Shown here: in pieces, positions 25,224 to 35,563 of the stretch
Numbering within the stretch: position 1 is the stretch's first letter
How the letters are laid out: every line of letters starts with the position of its first letter
Source: an uncultured Saprospirales bacterium
GTDB taxonomy: Bacteria > Bacteroidota > Bacteroidia > Chitinophagales > Saprospiraceae
DNA: 35,588 nucleotides
Assembly (NCBI GenBank): GCA_913061325.1
Contig: CAJXUU010000016.1
Span: 1-35,588 of the forward strand
Direction: 5' to 3'
Program-made: the position numbers and the translations under genes
The notes under the pieces: generated by a model
Seen by the model: only the letters and a program-made list of their open reading frames with translations
Database searches by the model: none
What the model was told of the DNA's origin: nothing

Positions 25224-26617
25224 AATTACTAAAGTTAGCTTGGAATAATATAATCCACAATCCGCTTAACCTGTTATTGAGCATTATTCTGTTTGGATTG
25301 GGTATAGGTTTGATCAATTTTTTAATACTTTTCAATACACAGTTGAAAAATAAGTTTGATAGTAATCTAGCTGGAATTGACCTCGTAATAGGATCTAAAG
25401 GATCACCACTCCAAATGATACTTTCTAGTATGTATCATGTAGATGCTCCAACTGGAAATGTAAAAGTAAGTGAAGTAAAGGCATTCTTAAATCCTAAACA
25501 CCCACTGATTAAAGCGGCTGTTCCTCTTTCACTAGGAGATAATTACAAATCATATAGAATAGTAGGTACAACAGATAGTTTGATGTCATTTTATCATGCA
25601 ACGCTACAACAAGGCAAGTTCTACGATAGAGATTTGGAAGTGGTGATAGGTAGAGCGGTAGCCGATGATACACGACTTAAATTAGGGGACAAATTCAAAA
25701 GTTCTCATGGATTCAATGATGATGACGATCTTGCTCATGATCATGCTGCATTTAAAGTCGTAGGTATTCTCAATGGAACAGGGAGTGTTATAGATCAATT
25801 GATCCTAACAAATCCATCAACTGTTTGGAAGGTCCATGATCATTCCAATGAGGAGAGTGCTCCAACTCCAAGTGAAGATGATGCTATTGACCATGATCAT
25901 GATGGGGATGGACATCCTGATCATGATCCAGAAGAGCACGTTGATCATGATCACGATGGCGACGGTATTCCTGATCATGCTGCAGGAGACCATGAAGGCC
26001 ACGATCATTCAGCTCACGACCATGGACCTGTAGCTAGAACGAATGCAGAGTTGCTTAACTACCCAGATAAAGAGATAACAACCTTACTTATAAAATTCAG
26101 AAATAGGACAAACTTCCAAGCCCTCAGCATGCCTCGATCTATTAATGATAATACAGATATGCAAGCTGCCTCGCCTGCGATAGAGATCAACAGATTGTAT
26201 GCTATGATTGGTTCTGGAAGGGTAATGCTAGAATGGTTAGCTGCTTTGATTGGGATCATATCAGCAATAAGCATCTTTATCGTGTTGCTGAAGTCTATGA
26301 GAGAACGAAAGTATGAGTTAGCACTGATAAGAGTAATGGGTGGAAGTCGATCTAGTTTATATTCCTTGATTACAATAGAGGGCATGATAATGACGGCTAT
26401 CGGATTTTTCGTTGGTTTTATTCTTAGTCATATTGGAATGGAGATACTGGCGGGTTCATTGAAGAGTTCATATAAATATTCCTTCACTGGGTGGCAATTT
26501 ATGAAAGAAGAATGGATGTTGTTAGGTCTTTCTTTACTGATTGGAGTTGTAGCATCTTTGATTCCTGCCATCAGCGCAGCTAAAATGGATATTCACGAAA
26601 CGCTGAATGATCGATAA
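25220..26617 (+). CDS. FtsX/MacB-type permease with His-rich loop
   Basis: This is a 465-residue permease with one N-terminal membrane helix (LLLSIILFGLGIGLINFLILF), a large outer domain and three C-terminal helices. The FtsX cluster includes MRERKYELALIRVMGGSRSSL and ends SLIPAISAAKMDIHETL. Between about residues 205 and 272 the outer domain carries a His/Asp-rich insert (DHDHDGDGHPDHDP, DHDHDGDGIPDH, GHDHSAHDHG). It looks suited to bind zinc or another metal, and DxDGDGxPD also resembles calcium-binding thrombospondin type 3 motifs. With the ATPase it forms a LolDE/MacB-like exporter, perhaps metal-linked. The cargo is unknown. Confidence 0.85.
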   Translation: MKLLKLAWNNIIHNPLNLLLSIILFGLGIGLINFLILFNTQLKNKFDSNLAGIDLVIGSKGSPLQMILSSMYHVDAPTGNVKVSEVKAFLNPKHPLIKAAVPLSLGDNYKSYRIVGTTDSLMSFYHATLQQGKFYDRDLEVVIGRAVADDTRLKLGDKFKSSHGFNDDDDLAHDHAAFKVVGILNGTGSVIDQLILTNPSTVWKVHDHSNEESAPTPSEDDAIDHDHDGDGHPDHDPEEHVDHDHDGDGIPDHAAGDHEGHDHSAHDHGPVARTNAELLNYPDKEITTLLIKFRNRTNFQALSMPRSINDNTDMQAASPAIEINRLYAMIGSGRVMLEWLAALIGIISAISIFIVLLKSMRERKYELALIRVMGGSRSSLYSLITIEGMIMTAIGFFVGFILSHIGMEILAGSLKSSYKYSFTGWQFMKEEWMLLGLSLLIGVVASLIPAISAAKMDIHETLNDR

Positions 26618-26754
26618 ATTTTTACTTTAGTATACAATTCCTTCCATAACATTTCAAATTGCGGTTAATTGCTGACAAATTGGGCATGTAAAGCCTAGAG
26701 TTTGACTAGAAATCAATAGGGTTTTGTAATTTCATATTTCTAAATGTTAAGATT

Positions 26755-29700
26755 ATGAATTTGAAGAAAATTACGTTATTAACGCTTTTCTTTTGTTTTT
26801 CTATTGGTTCAAACTTAGTAGCTCAAGAGTGGATGGAAGAAAATAGAACTCCTGAAGAGAATCCGAATTTCAAAGAGATCATATCTCAGTTTAATACATA
26901 TTGGAAGGATAAAGAAGTTGGTCGAGGGAAAGGATATAAACCTGTAAAAAGATGGGAGTATCAATGGGGCCCAAGAGTTAACGAAGAAGGGTTTTTTCCT
27001 AGTGCTGGTAGTCACTATTCTGCATTTAGTAATTACTTAAAAGCCAATGATTTAGAGAGTAGATCTTCTATGACTAGTTGGGAAAGCTTAGGTCCATCTT
27101 CAAACACTAGTGGGTATGCTGGGACAGGTAGAGTAGCTTCCGTTGGTTTTCACCCTACAAATCAAAATATCGTATATGTGGGTTCTGGAGGAGGTGGAAT
27201 CTGGAAGACGACAGACGGAGGAGATTCTTGGATACCGATTTCTGACTATATAGGATCAATTGGAGTTTCAGCTATCATCGTTGATCCAGTGAATCCAGAG
27301 ACAGTATATATCGGCACAGGGGATGGAGATGCATCTGACAATTATTCTATTGGGGTATTAAAATCTACGGATGGTGGAACAACTTGGAATACTACAGGAC
27401 TAAACTGGTCTACGAATAATACGAATCTGATTAGGGCAATGGTCATGCATCCAAACGATGTGAATACTTTAATATTAGCATCAAACGATGGAATCTATCG
27501 AACTACGAATGGAGGAACATCTTGGACTAAAGAACAATCTGGCAATTTCTATGATATAGAATTGAAACCACAGAATACATCAAATACATTTTATGCATGC
27601 ACATCTAGCAGCATCTTCAGATCAACAAATAGTGGAGATACTTGGGCGTCGGAATATACTTTGTCAGGCACGAATAGAATAGCCTTAGCTACTTCTGAAG
27701 ACGAGGTCAATTATGTATATGCGCTTGCTTCCAAGTCATCGGGTAGTGGATTTAAAGGTGTGTATAGGTCAACTGATAGTGGACAAAATTATACGGAACA
27801 ATCAACTACCCCTAACATACTTGGATGGCAGCCAACAGGTTCTGATTCGAATGGACAAGGATGGTATGATTTGGTAATTGCCGTAGATCCGAATGATGCG
27901 AATAGTGTTCATGTAGGTGGCGTCAATCATTGGAGATCTACAGATGGTGGCGTGAATTGGGGAGTAAAATCTACTTGGAATGGAGCTGGAGGAGTTCAAG
28001 AAGTACATGCTGACAAACATATGCTCGAGTGGCAAGATAATAACACACTTTGGGAAGGAAATGATGGAGGAATCTATAAAACCACAAATAATGGTACGGC
28101 ATGGACTGATAGAACAACGAATCTGGTAATCAGTCAATTGTATAAGATAGGAGTATCAGAATTAGATAATAAGGTTATAGGTGGATTACAGGACAATGGA
28201 ACCAAAGTGAGGAACACCTCTGGAAACTGGAGTGATGAAATAGGTGGAGACGGAATGGATTGCGCCATAAATCCCAACAATGCAGATGTCTTATATGGGA
28301 GTCTATATTACGGCGATATTCGAAGATCAACTAACGGTGGCTCTTCATGGAGTAATATTTCAAATGCAATACCAGAAGAGTCTGGTGAAAATGCAGCTTG
28401 GGTTACTCCCTATGTACTGGACCCATCTAATCCTTCCACAATAGTAGTGGGTTATGAAAATGTATATCAATCTACAAATCAAGGAGATTCATGGACCAAG
28501 ATCGGTGATGGGCTAACCTCAAGTACATTGCAGTATGCTGAAATAGCACCTTCAGACTCGGATTATATCTATGTAGGAAGAGGTTCTCAATTATGGAGAA
28601 CCTCAGATGGTGGTACTAATTGGACAACATTGAGCGGGCCAGGTAGTAATACAGCTATGGTTAAGGCGCATCCTACTAATCCCATGACATTATATGCGGT
28701 AAGACAAAATTTTTCAAACGGTAATAAGGTATATGAATCTACAAATGGAGGAGACTCTTGGACTAATATTTCTGGTACGCTACCAAATATTCCAGCAAAT
28801 AGCATTGCTATTCATGACGATGGTGACGCAACTCTTTATGTTGGAATGGACATAGGGGTGTACTATAGAAATAGTTCTACATCAGATTGGGTACTGTACA
28901 ATACAGATCTCCCCAATGTGCAGGTTTCAGAAGTAGAGATTAAAGCACAATCAAATGAAATTTATATTGCAACCTACGGTAGAGGTGTATGGAAAAATAT
29001 TACAATAGGCTCATCTTCTATTTGTCCATATCCTTCATCAGTAGATGTTTCTGATATCATGAATAATTCAGCTGATTTATCATGGTCCGCTACCAACCCA
29101 AGCCCATCTGAAGGCTATGAGTGGGGATATAATACTTCCTCATCATTACCTGCAAGTACAACAGATACCAGTGGATTAAATGTTACAATCAATAATTTAG
29201 ATAGTGGTACCTCATATTACTTTTTTGTAAGAGCAAAATGTTCAGAGTCATCAAATTCTTCGTGGGTAACTGTTGGACCCTTTACAACCAAATATGGATG
29301 TGGAGATGATTTTTATGATTCTGGAGGATCTTCCAATGAATATGCAAATCAAGAAGATATCACCACTGTCATTTGCCCTGATGGACAAGACGAAGCTATA
29401 AAGCTCACATTCAACAATTTTAATATTGAATTCAATTGGGACGCACTTTATGTTTATAATGGGAATTCTATAAATAGTCCTCAATATTCAAGTGGTGCAG
29501 CATCAACACAGGCAGGTTTTCCAGCGGGCGGATATTATGGAACTACTATTCCTGGACCATTTACTTCAACAGATGAAACAGGATGTCTTACCATCCGATT
29601 TAGAAGTGATAATTTCGTGACCGAACTTGGTTGGGATGTGGATATATCATGTGAATTGTTGTGCTCAGATGAAGTTGTAAATACAAACGATGATGGATGG

Positions 29701-30090
29701 GGATCATTAAGAAGGACAATTCTTTGTGCTGACCCAGGAGAATCTATTGGTTTTTCTCCAGGAGTAATTTTTGAAAATTACGCTTTGTACAGCACAATCT
29801 TAATTGATAAAGATGTTTTGATAAATATTGGACAAGGCAATTATATCAATCTAATTCCTGCAGGTCTTGGACCAGCTTTTCAAATTACAAATAATGGGCA
29901 ACTTGAACTGGATTATTTAAATCTAATTTCAGGAACATTGAGCAATGGTGGAGCGATTATTAATGATGGGGTATTGATTCTTAAAAATGTTGATGTCTTT
30001 CAAAATGAAGAAACGATAGATGTAGAATCATTAATCCAAAACAATGGTCAATTATTAATCCGAGGACATAGTAATATTATTAAAGAATGA
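26755..30090 (+). CDS. Secreted Asp-box propeller, Fn3, CUB protein
   Basis: This is a 1111-residue protein with a signal peptide (residues 1-23, ending NLVAQ). About residues 100-755 contain eleven Asp-box repeats (KTTDGGDSW, KSTDGGTTW, RTTNGGTSW, ESTNGGDSW and others). Such repeats build the seven-bladed propellers of sortilin/Vps10-like and xyloglucanase-like proteins. A fibronectin type III domain follows (about 760-845), then a CUB domain (about 846-970: YGCGDDFYDSGG, NWDALYVYNG, GCLTIRFRSD). The last about 140 residues start NDDGWGSLRRTI, like the opening of a beta-helix, and end without a T9SS tail. CUB and tail are shared with the next gene. No catalytic residue could be assigned, so polymer binding or glycoside hydrolysis remains open. 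Confidence 0.8.
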   Translation: MNLKKITLLTLFFCFSIGSNLVAQEWMEENRTPEENPNFKEIISQFNTYWKDKEVGRGKGYKPVKRWEYQWGPRVNEEGFFPSAGSHYSAFSNYLKANDLESRSSMTSWESLGPSSNTSGYAGTGRVASVGFHPTNQNIVYVGSGGGGIWKTTDGGDSWIPISDYIGSIGVSAIIVDPVNPETVYIGTGDGDASDNYSIGVLKSTDGGTTWNTTGLNWSTNNTNLIRAMVMHPNDVNTLILASNDGIYRTTNGGTSWTKEQSGNFYDIELKPQNTSNTFYACTSSSIFRSTNSGDTWASEYTLSGTNRIALATSEDEVNYVYALASKSSGSGFKGVYRSTDSGQNYTEQSTTPNILGWQPTGSDSNGQGWYDLVIAVDPNDANSVHVGGVNHWRSTDGGVNWGVKSTWNGAGGVQEVHADKHMLEWQDNNTLWEGNDGGIYKTTNNGTAWTDRTTNLVISQLYKIGVSELDNKVIGGLQDNGTKVRNTSGNWSDEIGGDGMDCAINPNNADVLYGSLYYGDIRRSTNGGSSWSNISNAIPEESGENAAWVTPYVLDPSNPSTIVVGYENVYQSTNQGDSWTKIGDGLTSSTLQYAEIAPSDSDYIYVGRGSQLWRTSDGGTNWTTLSGPGSNTAMVKAHPTNPMTLYAVRQNFSNGNKVYESTNGGDSWTNISGTLPNIPANSIAIHDDGDATLYVGMDIGVYYRNSSTSDWVLYNTDLPNVQVSEVEIKAQSNEIYIATYGRGVWKNITIGSSSICPYPSSVDVSDIMNNSADLSWSATNPSPSEGYEWGYNTSSSLPASTTDTSGLNVTINNLDSGTSYYFFVRAKCSESSNSSWVTVGPFTTKYGCGDDFYDSGGSSNEYANQEDITTVICPDGQDEAIKLTFNNFNIEFNWDALYVYNGNSINSPQYSSGAASTQAGFPAGGYYGTTIPGPFTSTDETGCLTIRFRSDNFVTELGWDVDISCELLCSDEVVNTNDDGWGSLRRTILCADPGESIGFSPGVIFENYALYSTILIDKDVLINIGQGNYINLIPAGLGPAFQITNNGQLELDYLNLISGTLSNGGAIINDGVLILKNVDVFQNEETIDVESLIQNNGQLLIRGHSNIIKE

Positions 30091-30267
30091 TGGATCATAA
30101 TAAGTTCTAAAACTCTACTTTTCGGAAAATAAAAGACATTCAATCATATATTTTAAAGGGTTTCTAATTTATTAATGATTTCGGATAAAAGAAGTTTGTG
30201 TATTTTATTACTTTCACCAATACTTCATTCCCAAGAGATCAGTTTCTTTATCTTCAAATATAATTCT

Positions 30268-33200
30268 ATGTCTAAATTACTGGGTACTCTGCTCGCAACA
30301 ATTTTTATTTTAACACATGCAATTGCACAGACAGACCACAGTCAAGTTCAATTTGTCCAAAATGCATTGAAGGATAAAAATATCGTTGCCGATCAAATTT
30401 ATATTACGGATCACTATACTTCTCAAGGAATAACACATACTTATTTCAAACAGGCTATTAATGGCATCCCTGTCTTCAATTCAAGAGGTGCAATTCATTA
30501 CAAAAACAAGAATAATATAATTGTTAAACATGCATTGAAAAGAAGCTCAAAAGGAATGGATGTTTTGGAGACACCATTTCTATCTGCAAAACATGCATTA
30601 GAAAGATTAATAGAAACAAAAGGCTTGGATCAATCTGGCGATATTGAGGTAGTCGTAACTGAAAAAGGAATAATAAAAGCTCAAAAACTAAGAGCGTTAA
30701 AAATTTCACTTAGAGACATCCCCAGTAGTCTTGAGTATTATTATGTAAATGATTCGGACTTAAGATTAGTGTGGCAACTACCTGTAGAAAATGTAATTAC
30801 AGCATGGTATACCAATTATTTAGTTGATGCGAATAATGGTGAAATCTTAAAAGAAATAGATTGGACAGTGGAATGTAATCATGGAGAGCCAAATGATAAA
30901 ATCCATAATTGTGAGAAAGCTCATTCTCATTCTAAAGTGACCAATAATAATAGATCAAGTACTTCAGTTGCTCCAAATAGTTACGAAGTGTTTGCTTGGC
31001 CTGTGGAGAGTCCAAATTTTGGAGGCAGAACATCTGAAACGAGTCCATGGTTAGATAATGTCGACGCTTCTCCAAACGGATGGCATACAATAGGAGTAGA
31101 TGATTACACGACCACTCGAGGGAATAATACGGATACATATATTGATGATGATAATACCAATTCGCCAACAGGAGGAGATGCAGCAAGAGCAGATGGAGGA
31201 GCAATGTTAGATTTCTTTTTTCCACTTGATATCAATCTACCCCCTACTGATTATATTGATGCTTCCATTACAAATACATTTTATTGGACCAATCTAATGC
31301 ATGACGTTTGGTACAACTATGGATTTGATGAAGCATCTGGAAATTTCCAAGAAGAAAACTATACTGCAAATGGTGCTGGTTCTGATTACGTACGAAGTGA
31401 AGCACAAGATGGGTCTGGTACATGTAATGCAAATTTTGGGACACCTCCAGATGGATCGAATCCTAGGATGCAAATGTATTTATGTAATGGCCGAGATGGA
31501 GACTATGATAATGGAGTAATTGCTCATGAGTATGGTCATGGGATTTCAAATAGACTAACTGGAGGACCAGCAGCATCTGGATGTCTTGGGAATCAAGAAC
31601 AAATGGGTGAAGGATGGTCTGATTATTTCGGGATGGTTATGACTATAGAAGCTGGTGATTTAGGCCCGGACTCAAGAGGAATGGGGACTTGGCTTTTTGG
31701 TGAAGGACCAGATGGAGATGGAATTCGTCCATATCCATATAGTACCGATTTTGTTGTTAATCCGATGACATACAATACAATAAAAACAGTGAGTGTTCCT
31801 CATGGTGTTGGGTCAGTTTGGTGTACAATGTTATGGGATATGACATGGGCATTTATAGACGAATATGGGTTTGATGCCGATATCTATAACGGGACAGGAG
31901 GAAATAATATAGCTATGGAATTGGTCATGGAGGGAATGAAACTTCAACCCTGTAGTCCAGGATTCGTTGATGGAAGGGATGCGATATTAGAAGCTGATCT
32001 GATGTTAAACGGAGGTGAAAATGCATGTTTAATTTGGAATGCGTTTGCAACAAGAGGATTAGGGTATAGTGCCAATCAAGTTAGCTCAGGAAGCAGGAGT
32101 GATGGTATAGAAGCATTTGATTTGCCTCCAACTTGTTCGTTAAATATAAAGAAATCTACTGGAACTACAGCTGCAAGTGAAATGGATCAAATCACTTATG
32201 AAATCATAGTAGAGAATAGCCTTCCAGATATGAATTTGATGGATATTGTTGTAACAGACACGATCCCACAAGATTTATTTTTTGTTTCAGCTTCTGATGG
32301 AGGATCTGAAACAGGCGGAATTGTAAGCTGGCCATTATTCGATTTATTAGCTTCGGAAGCAGATACGTTTAATGTTGTTTTTGAGGTAAAATCGGGTCTT
32401 AATTATATTGTGTCAGATATTTATGATGATTTAGAAAATGGAATAACAAATTGGTCAACAGAATTTACTGGAAGTACAAATTGGTCTTTGCAATCTACTG
32501 TATTTAATAGCAGTACCAATGCGTGGTTTGCTCCCGATAATAGTACCACAGGTTCTGCGTATCTCGACTTGGCTTTTGAAATTGGTATAGGCGATGGATC
32601 GGAAATATCTTTTTATCACCAATACGATACAGAAAACAATTGGGACGGAGGGAGAGTTTTTATTTCCACAAATGGGGGAGCAAAATGGGTTGACTTAGGT
32701 CCTAAGATGACAAATAATGGGTACAACAATATTGTTTTTAATTCAGTCCCAGGATTTAGCGGGAATAGTAATGGATTTGTAAATACTGTTATTGATTTAG
32801 ATAGTTATTCCGGTCAAAATGTCTTGATTAGATTTCAAATGGATTGTGACCAAGCAGTTGGGGGCAATGGCTGGTGGATTGATGATATTGCAATTACAAA
32901 TTTGAAGTCCTTGACGATTAATGAAGCAATTGTTTCAAGTGATGTTTATTCAGCGAATGTAAACTCTAATGCAGTAACATTGGTGCCACCTACTGGAGTT
33001 TTTCAAGCTGCCCTTACAAAGACAAACATACTTTGTCCGGGTGAATCGAATGGAGAAATCAATACTAGCCCTCAAGGAGGGAGTGGAAGTTATACGTATC
33101 TATGGAATGATGGAGAAACTACGCAAAATAGAATAAACCTTGATGGAGGAATATATATAGTTACTATCTCGGATGGTGTAGATGATATTTTAAAAGTGGG

Positions 33201-34239
33201 AATAGTGTCTGAGCCATCTGAAATCACTCTAGGGTTTACTGTAGAGAACATAACTAATTTGGAAGGAGATAATGGTTCTATTGAAGTATTTCCATCGGGA
33301 GGAACAGGAGATTTTACTTATCTCTGGGAAACTGGAGCGACCACCGCTGCGATCAGTAATCTTGAAGAAGAAGGTTTTTATGTTGTCACTGTAACTGATG
33401 AAAACAATTGTGTTAAAATTGATAGTGCAGAGGTTAATAAATATAATTGTGGAGATGATTTTTTTGATTCAGGAGGACCTTCCTCTGATTATTCAAACAA
33501 TGAAGACAGAACAACAGTTATTTGTCCGGATAATCCGGATCAAGGTATTGTGCTTACTTTCAATTCATTAGATATAGAAGTAAATTGGGATGCATTGTAT
33601 GTTCACAATGGAAATTCAATAAATAGTCCAATATTTGATAGTGGTAATGGTGCAACGCAAGCTGGGTTTTCAGCGGGAGGTTATTATGGAACTACAGCAC
33701 CAGGGCCATTTACTGCGACTAGTGAAAGTGGATGTATTACTTTGCGATTCAGAAGTGACCAATCTGTAACTGGTGATGGATGGGATGCTGATGTGACTTG
33801 CGATGTTCTTTGTTCAGAAGCAGTATCTAAATTGACAGATGATGGCTGGGGTTCGCTAAGACGGACAATCGAATGCGCGGAAAATAATTCGACTATTCCC
33901 GTTGATGAATCACTCAATCTCGATACGATCTCTTTATTGTCTAAAGTATTAATAGATAAAGTGATTAAACTAGATATTGCGGCAAATAATGAATATAGTA
34001 TAAGTATCAATACTATGGAACCTATCTTCGAAATTGCTCCAATAGGAAGCTTGGAAATAGGTCGAGTGAATTTATTATCAGGAACATTAAGTATTGGTGG
34101 CGCAATCATTAATGATGGTACATTGATATTAAATGATGTTGAAATTCATGGAAACGTAAATGCTCCAAATCCCGAAAGTTTAATTTTAAACAATAATATT
34201 TTGCAGGTAACTGGCGAAGTGATTATTAGGAAAGATTAA
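30268..34239 (+). CDS. Secreted M36 fungalysin metalloprotease, multidomain
   Basis: I choose ATG 30268 (MSKLLGTLLATIFILTHAIAQ, a good signal peptide) over the ORF-track start 31 codons upstream. An FTP-type propeptide (ITHTYFKQAINGIPVFNSRG) precedes the M36 catalytic domain. That domain has the zinc motif HEYGH (near residue 420) and the third ligand Glu in MGEGWSDYFG. Next come a DUF11-like repeat (ITYEIIVENSLPDMNLMDI), a MAM/jelly-roll-like domain (about 715-880) and two SprB-type repeats (GSGSYTYLWNDGETT, GTGDFTYLWETGATT). A CUB domain and the same beta-helix-like tail as in the upstream gene follow. It probably degrades extracellular protein as nutrient. The gene begins 177 bases after the Asp-box gene on the same strand. 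Confidence 0.9.
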   Translation: MSKLLGTLLATIFILTHAIAQTDHSQVQFVQNALKDKNIVADQIYITDHYTSQGITHTYFKQAINGIPVFNSRGAIHYKNKNNIIVKHALKRSSKGMDVLETPFLSAKHALERLIETKGLDQSGDIEVVVTEKGIIKAQKLRALKISLRDIPSSLEYYYVNDSDLRLVWQLPVENVITAWYTNYLVDANNGEILKEIDWTVECNHGEPNDKIHNCEKAHSHSKVTNNNRSSTSVAPNSYEVFAWPVESPNFGGRTSETSPWLDNVDASPNGWHTIGVDDYTTTRGNNTDTYIDDDNTNSPTGGDAARADGGAMLDFFFPLDINLPPTDYIDASITNTFYWTNLMHDVWYNYGFDEASGNFQEENYTANGAGSDYVRSEAQDGSGTCNANFGTPPDGSNPRMQMYLCNGRDGDYDNGVIAHEYGHGISNRLTGGPAASGCLGNQEQMGEGWSDYFGMVMTIEAGDLGPDSRGMGTWLFGEGPDGDGIRPYPYSTDFVVNPMTYNTIKTVSVPHGVGSVWCTMLWDMTWAFIDEYGFDADIYNGTGGNNIAMELVMEGMKLQPCSPGFVDGRDAILEADLMLNGGENACLIWNAFATRGLGYSANQVSSGSRSDGIEAFDLPPTCSLNIKKSTGTTAASEMDQITYEIIVENSLPDMNLMDIVVTDTIPQDLFFVSASDGGSETGGIVSWPLFDLLASEADTFNVVFEVKSGLNYIVSDIYDDLENGITNWSTEFTGSTNWSLQSTVFNSSTNAWFAPDNSTTGSAYLDLAFEIGIGDGSEISFYHQYDTENNWDGGRVFISTNGGAKWVDLGPKMTNNGYNNIVFNSVPGFSGNSNGFVNTVIDLDSYSGQNVLIRFQMDCDQAVGGNGWWIDDIAITNLKSLTINEAIVSSDVYSANVNSNAVTLVPPTGVFQAALTKTNILCPGESNGEINTSPQGGSGSYTYLWNDGETTQNRINLDGGIYIVTISDGVDDILKVGIVSEPSEITLGFTVENITNLEGDNGSIEVFPSGGTGDFTYLWETGATTAAISNLEEEGFYVVTVTDENNCVKIDSAEVNKYNCGDDFFDSGGPSSDYSNNEDRTTVICPDNPDQGIVLTFNSLDIEVNWDALYVHNGNSINSPIFDSGNGATQAGFSAGGYYGTTAPGPFTATSESGCITLRFRSDQSVTGDGWDADVTCDVLCSEAVSKLTDDGWGSLRRTIECAENNSTIPVDESLNLDTISLLSKVLIDKVIKLDIAANNEYSISINTMEPIFEIAPIGSLEIGRVNLLSGTLSIGGAIINDGTLILNDVEIHGNVNAPNPESLILNNNILQVTGEVIIRKD

Positions 34240-34255
34240 ATAATAAGATAGATCT

Positions 34256-34837
34256 ATGGATAGACTCAGGCAAGCACTTGAAAGCCTTGGAAAAATAACC
34301 GATCAAGATTGGGGAGCCTTTTCTAAAGTATGGGAGCCTATATCGGTTAACAGGAAAGTGAATCTGTCAGAACCCGATCAAGTAGAACAGTACACTTATT
34401 TTGTATTTGAAGGCATCCAACGATTGTATTATCTAGATAATGAAGGGAGGGAAGCTACGATAGTGTTAACCTATGAAGGTGATTTTGGAGGAGTATTAGA
34501 TTCTTTTTTACTTCAAGTTTCATCTAAATATTATTATGAAACATTATCAAAATCGGTACTGATTCGTTGTCGATATTCAGATTTCGAACGCGTATTAGCG
34601 GCTCATCCAAATTTAAAATTAGTATTTGATAAAGCGCTGTATCAGGCCTTTTCAGGCACTATGATGCGATTGGCAGAACTACAATCTCTTTCTTCGGAAG
34701 AGAAGTTTAAAAAGTTACTTGCACGAAGTCCTCATGTCTTAAATAAGATTCCTCATAAATATCTAGCAAACTACATAGGAATAGATGCTACAAACTTCAG
34801 TAAGTTGATAAATACAGTTAAAATAGATGTTCAGTAA
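34256..34837 (+). CDS. Crp/Fnr-family transcription regulator
   Basis: This 193-residue protein has a cyclic-nucleotide-binding-like beta-barrel (about 25-125; YTYFVFEGIQRLYYLDNEGREAT, then YEGDFGGVLDSFL). A helical linker and a short helix-turn-helix follow (KIPHKYLANYIGIDATNFSKL). This resembles the large Bacteroidota Crp subfamily, whose ligand is generally unknown. The key Arg/Glu pocket for cAMP is not evident. It starts 16 bases after the protease gene and may be co-transcribed, which would be an odd place for a dedicated regulator. Confidence 0.8.
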   Translation: MDRLRQALESLGKITDQDWGAFSKVWEPISVNRKVNLSEPDQVEQYTYFVFEGIQRLYYLDNEGREATIVLTYEGDFGGVLDSFLLQVSSKYYYETLSKSVLIRCRYSDFERVLAAHPNLKLVFDKALYQAFSGTMMRLAELQSLSSEEKFKKLLARSPHVLNKIPHKYLANYIGIDATNFSKLINTVKIDVQ

Positions 34838-34844
34838 ATTGAAT

Positions 34845-34852
34845 TATATTTG
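34845..34852 (+). promoter_or_regulatory. -7 promoter box for the last gene
   Basis: TATATTTG followed by CATTT is an exact Bacteroidota -7 box, 22 bases before the ATG at 34875, implying a very short leader. The -33 box is not obvious. Confidence 0.5.
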
Positions 34853-34874
34853 CATTTAATTTACCTCAAATTCC

Positions 34875-35513
34875 ATGGGATTAATAGACTTCTTTGACGA
34901 TATAGGCGATGCAATATTCGGAAATAAAAGGTTCAATGAACTGAAGCACTTTGCGAAGAGTAAAGATTTTCAGATAAGGAGAAAAGTCGTTGCCGAGCAA
35001 CTGCATTTGGATGTGCAGGCTATGCATTTCTTTGAAGGCAAGAAAAATAAAAGAATCAAAGGCTACCTCTACAAAAAGGATATTAAGTTTGATGCGTTGA
35101 CTCAGATTTTTGATTACTATTATTCTAGTGATTATGGGACGACAACTACTACTATCTTTCTATATGATACCAGTGCTTTAGATCTACCTAGATTTATCGT
35201 AAAACCTAAAGGAGGACTGAGTAAGCTTGGAAATATTTTCACTTCTTCCGAATGGTCAACTGTGAGTAGAGATTTCGACAAAGACTTTGTTGTGGAATCT
35301 GGCGATATGAACTATATGAGGATGATGATTACCACTCATTTTACAGATGTTATGCTCAGATTAGGTGATTACACTATTGAAGGGAAAGGAGATTTCCTAG
35401 TCATCTATAAAAAGAGTAAGAAGGTTGATATTGTAGATATGGATAACATCTATGACGACGGATTAGAGTTACTCGACATCATAATCAATGATCACAGTAA
35501 CGAACTCGTATAA
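34875..35513 (+). CDS. Unknown soluble protein
   Basis: This is a 212-residue acidic/basic mixed protein without signal or membrane segments. It starts MGLIDFFDDIGDAIFG, a short amphipathic helix. The middle is beta-rich with aromatic pairs (IFDYYYSSDYGTTTTTIFLYD) and the end is acidic (VDMDNIYDDGLELLDIIIND). I recognise no family. The length, frame and its own promoter box support a real gene. Confidence 0.6.
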   Translation: MGLIDFFDDIGDAIFGNKRFNELKHFAKSKDFQIRRKVVAEQLHLDVQAMHFFEGKKNKRIKGYLYKKDIKFDALTQIFDYYYSSDYGTTTTTIFLYDTSALDLPRFIVKPKGGLSKLGNIFTSSEWSTVSRDFDKDFVVESGDMNYMRMMITTHFTDVMLRLGDYTIEGKGDFLVIYKKSKKVDIVDMDNIYDDGLELLDIIINDHSNELV

Positions 35514-35563
35514 GGAATGAAACAATAATAAATTTACATTCTTCAGCTTGATCTTTTTCCCTT

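Noticed and set aside
25900-26010. Short direct repeats that might suggest a CRISPR or minisatellite
   Set aside because: The repeats are codon-level His/Asp repetition within an intact permease gene, not separate repeat-spacer units.
25836-26033. Met/Ile-rich ORF overlapping the His-rich loop
   Set aside because: It is the shifted reading of the GATCATGATC-like repeats that encode the His/Asp loop.
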